7,163 nucleotides of DNA. It comes from Solirubrobacteraceae bacterium. GTDB lineage: Bacteria; Actinomycetota; Thermoleophilia; Solirubrobacterales; Solirubrobacteraceae. The translations under genes and the position numbers were made by a program. The stretch is from contig JASHQV010000429.1 of NCBI GenBank assembly GCA_030038955.1, positions 1-7,163 of the forward strand. The letters run 5' to 3'. Positions 5,883 through 7,163 of this stretch are shown one piece after another (positions within the stretch are counted from its first letter, which is position 1; the number at the start of each line of letters is the position of its first letter). The notes under the pieces are model-generated. The model did no database searches. It saw nothing but the letters and a program-made list of their open reading frames with translations, and was not told the origin of the DNA.

Positions 5883-6220
5883 GTCGCCTCCTCAACCTCG
5901 ATTGACTCCACCTCGAACTCGTCGCCGGCGGCGATCTCGACCTCGCTGCCACCGCACGTCGGGCAGCGAAACGCGGGTATCTCGATGTCCCACTCACGCG
6001 CACACGGCCGGCACCGAAGCCGCGCCTCGATCAGCTCCTGCTCGAGGCGCGCCCCCTCGCAGACCGTGTCTCGCGCGACGAACCCGAAGTAGAACTCGAG
6101 CGTGTCGGGGATCACCTGCCGCAGCTTGCCGACACGGAGGCTGACGGTGGTCACGCGCCGGCCCTCGGCGTGCTTGCAGACCGTGTTGACGATCGCGCTC
6201 GACAGCGCCAGCTCGTGCAC
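5864..6220 (-). CDS. hypA: HypA, nickel metallochaperone
   Basis: HypA carries Ni(II) to the hydrogenase large subunit in complex with HypB. At 118 residues it has the usual length. The N-terminal MHE (His2 is the nickel ligand) is intact and forces the GTG at 6220 as the true start. The zinc site is C70-x2-C73 and C86-x2-C89, and VSLRVGKLRQVIPDTLEFYF (26-45) matches the conserved core. The acidic C-terminus (EFEVESIEVEE) overlaps the start of hypB, and the hypB SD is encoded within these codons. It starts 4 bases after the stop of the protease gene and has only a weak SD, so it probably relies on reinitiation. Confidence 0.97.
   Translation of the reverse strand: MHELALSSAIVNTVCKHAEGRRVTTVSLRVGKLRQVIPDTLEFYFGFVARDTVCEGARLEQELIEARLRCRPCAREWDIEIPAFRCPTCGGSEVEIAAGDEFEVESIEVEEATCIASR
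5887..5893 (-). promoter_or_regulatory. Shine-Dalgarno of hypB inside the hypA coding region
   Basis: GAGGAGG lies four bases before the hypB ATG and within the Glu-Glu-Ala codons near the hypA 3' end. It is a strong SD and supports ATG 5882 over later starts, and it lets hypB be translated somewhat independently of hypA. Confidence 0.75.
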
Positions 6221-6224
6221 GTGC

Positions 6225-6773
6225 CTACGCCCCGATCTCCGCGCCGGACGCGCCGGCTCCCGGACCGACCGCAGCGCCGCTGCGAAGCTCCTCGATCGTC
6301 GCGAGCACGAGCTGCGCGGCCCGCTCGACCGCCTCGCCGACCTCCTCCGACAGTCCCCATCCCATCTGCTCCACGTCCGCCGGCTCGCAGGCGATCACGA
6401 CCACTCGGCCGGGCCAGGCGCCGACGGACCTGACGAACCGCAGCACCGTCTGCGGATCCATCGCATGCGGGTTGATCGTCTCGCCGTCCTCGATGCCGCC
6501 GCCGACGGACTGCTCGTCGGGCTCGATCACGTACAGCGTCCCGGGCGTGCCACCGCCGTGCGAGACGTCGAGCAGCACCAACGCGTCATATCCGCGCATC
6601 ACCTCGTAGGCGAGGTCGAGCCCGCCGGTGCCGACGTCGATCACATCCACCCCAGCGGGCAGCTCCAGCTGCGCCAGCCGCCGCGCGACCGCGCCGCCGA
6701 AGCCGTCGTCGCGCAGCCACGAGTTGCCGACGCCCGCGATCAGGATGCTGCCGATCTGACGCGCCTCGCTCAC
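6225..6773 (-). CDS. [NiFe]-hydrogenase maturation endopeptidase (HyaD/HybD/HoxM type)
   Basis: This family cleaves the C-terminal extension of the large subunit once nickel is inserted, which lets the enzyme fold and pair with the small subunit. In 182 residues it shows the N-terminal GVGNSWLRDDGFGGAVARRL (14-33), a beta-alpha Rossmann-like layout, ALVLLDVSH (64-72), INPHAMDP (100-107) and IACEPADVEQMGWGLSEEV (127-145). By comparison with HybD (Glu16, Asp62, His93) the nickel-sensing ligands are probably Asp23, Asp69 and His103, so Glu is replaced by Asp at the first site. The last 17 or so residues are an Ala/Gly-rich tail. GTG 6773 overlaps the stop of the upstream gene (GTGA) and has GAGGTGAT five to six bases before it. 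The exact subtype cannot be named because the large subunit is not visible. Confidence 0.95.
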   Translation of the reverse strand: MSEARQIGSILIAGVGNSWLRDDGFGGAVARRLAQLELPAGVDVIDVGTGGLDLAYEVMRGYDALVLLDVSHGGGTPGTLYVIEPDEQSVGGGIEDGETINPHAMDPQTVLRFVRSVGAWPGRVVVIACEPADVEQMGWGLSEEVGEAVERAAQLVLATIEELRSGAAVGPGAGASGAEIGA

Positions 6774-7163
6774 GGCGCGATCACCTCGACCTCGGGTGCG
6801 AAGAAGTACAGGTAGCGCCCGGTCGCGCGCATCAGCTCCTGGCCCGGATCGTCGTCGACGGTCACGCCGAGGTGCACGCGGCCGTCGTAGTCCGTGAAGA
6901 TCCGCTCGATCGTCGCCGTGTGCCCGTCGAGCATGCGAGCCTGCACGTCGGCGTCCGGCCCGGGGCGAATCACGATCTTGCCGCCGCGCCGGAAGCTGAC
7001 GCCGTCGACGTCGACGAGCTCCTCGCCGGCGCGCGGGTCGGGCAGATCCGGCGGCTCGGACGGCGGCGCAAGCGTCTCCCGGCCGCGCCCGGCGACGCTG
7101 CCGTCCAGCTCGCCCGGGTCACCAAGGCTCGCGCGGCAGTGCAGCGCCACGATCTCCGCGGGC
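6770..7163 (-). CDS. Unrecognised hydrogenase-cluster protein, C-terminal part (probably runs off right edge)
   Basis: I do not recognise a named family. The visible 130 residues end at TGA 6770. The reading frame is open to the window edge. A GTG at 7150 could start a 126-residue protein with GGAG only three bases upstream, but the residues around it (EIVALHCRASLGDPGELD) look like the inside of a larger protein. A Pro-rich hinge (LAPPSEPPDLPDP) leads to a compact beta-rich domain of about 80 residues. Its pattern VSFRRGGKIVIRPG, then MLDGHTATIERIFTDYDGRV, HLGVTVDDDPG and YLYFFAPEVEVI resembles a small SH3/KOW-like barrel. This fold is inference from the pattern only. The 4-base overlap with the endopeptidase gene places it in the hydrogenase maturation operon, probably as an accessory or assembly factor. 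Confidence 0.75.
   Translation of the reverse strand, partial: PAEIVALHCRASLGDPGELDGSVAGRGRETLAPPSEPPDLPDPRAGEELVDVDGVSFRRGGKIVIRPGPDADVQARMLDGHTATIERIFTDYDGRVHLGVTVDDDPGQELMRATGRYLYFFAPEVEVIAP
6780..6787 (-). promoter_or_regulatory. Shine-Dalgarno of the maturation endopeptidase gene
   Basis: GAGGTGAT on the minus strand sits six bases before GTG 6773, inside the final codons of the upstream gene. It supports this start despite the 4-base overlap with the preceding stop. Confidence 0.6.

Overview
The window is very GC-rich DNA (about 70% by eye) with strong G/C preference at third codon positions, several GTG starts and genes packed head-to-tail. This suggests a high-GC actinobacterium. A Thermoleophilia/Solirubrobacterales-like origin is possible but is only an impression. 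Every gene I can support lies on the minus strand, so the layout is described from right (7163) to left (1). No rRNA, tRNA, CRISPR array, insertion sequence or phage gene was seen.

7163-1256 is one tightly coupled [NiFe]-hydrogenase maturation operon. In transcription order it holds: the C-terminal 130 residues of an unrecognised protein that runs off the right edge; a HyaD/HybD-family maturation endopeptidase; hypA; hypB; a 394-residue tandem-SIS protein; hypF; and a 106-residue protein of unknown function. Three junctions are 4-base stop/start overlaps (GTGA, GTGA, ATGA), hypA and hypB overlap by 19 bases, and the other two gaps are 4 and 21 bases. HypA and HypB deliver and insert nickel. 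HypF starts synthesis of the cyanide ligands of the active-site iron. The endopeptidase clips the large-subunit C-terminus after metal insertion. hypC, hypD, hypE and the hydrogenase structural genes are not in the window, so the hydrogenase class cannot be read directly. The composition resembles clusters for actinobacterial uptake hydrogenases, which is inference.

1255-842 holds a 66-base nested inverted repeat, a possible stress-sigma-type promoter, and a strong Shine-Dalgarno in front of a small basic protein with a C-terminal Rho_N-like (SAP-like) domain. The outer arm of the inverted repeat touches the Shine-Dalgarno.

841-501 is a GC-rich gap with short hairpins and no recognised RNA. 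From about 500 to the left edge lies the N-terminal part of a KUP-family potassium transporter. It is identified by its GDIGTSPLY and FFGDGAITPAISVLSAV motifs. It is truncated by the window and unrelated to the hydrogenase.

The parts most worth a second look are the SIS-domain protein inside the hyp operon, whose two halves keep complementary subsets of GmhA-type active-site features, the two unrecognised proteins flanking the known maturation genes, and the nested inverted repeat between the operon end and the Rho_N-like gene.
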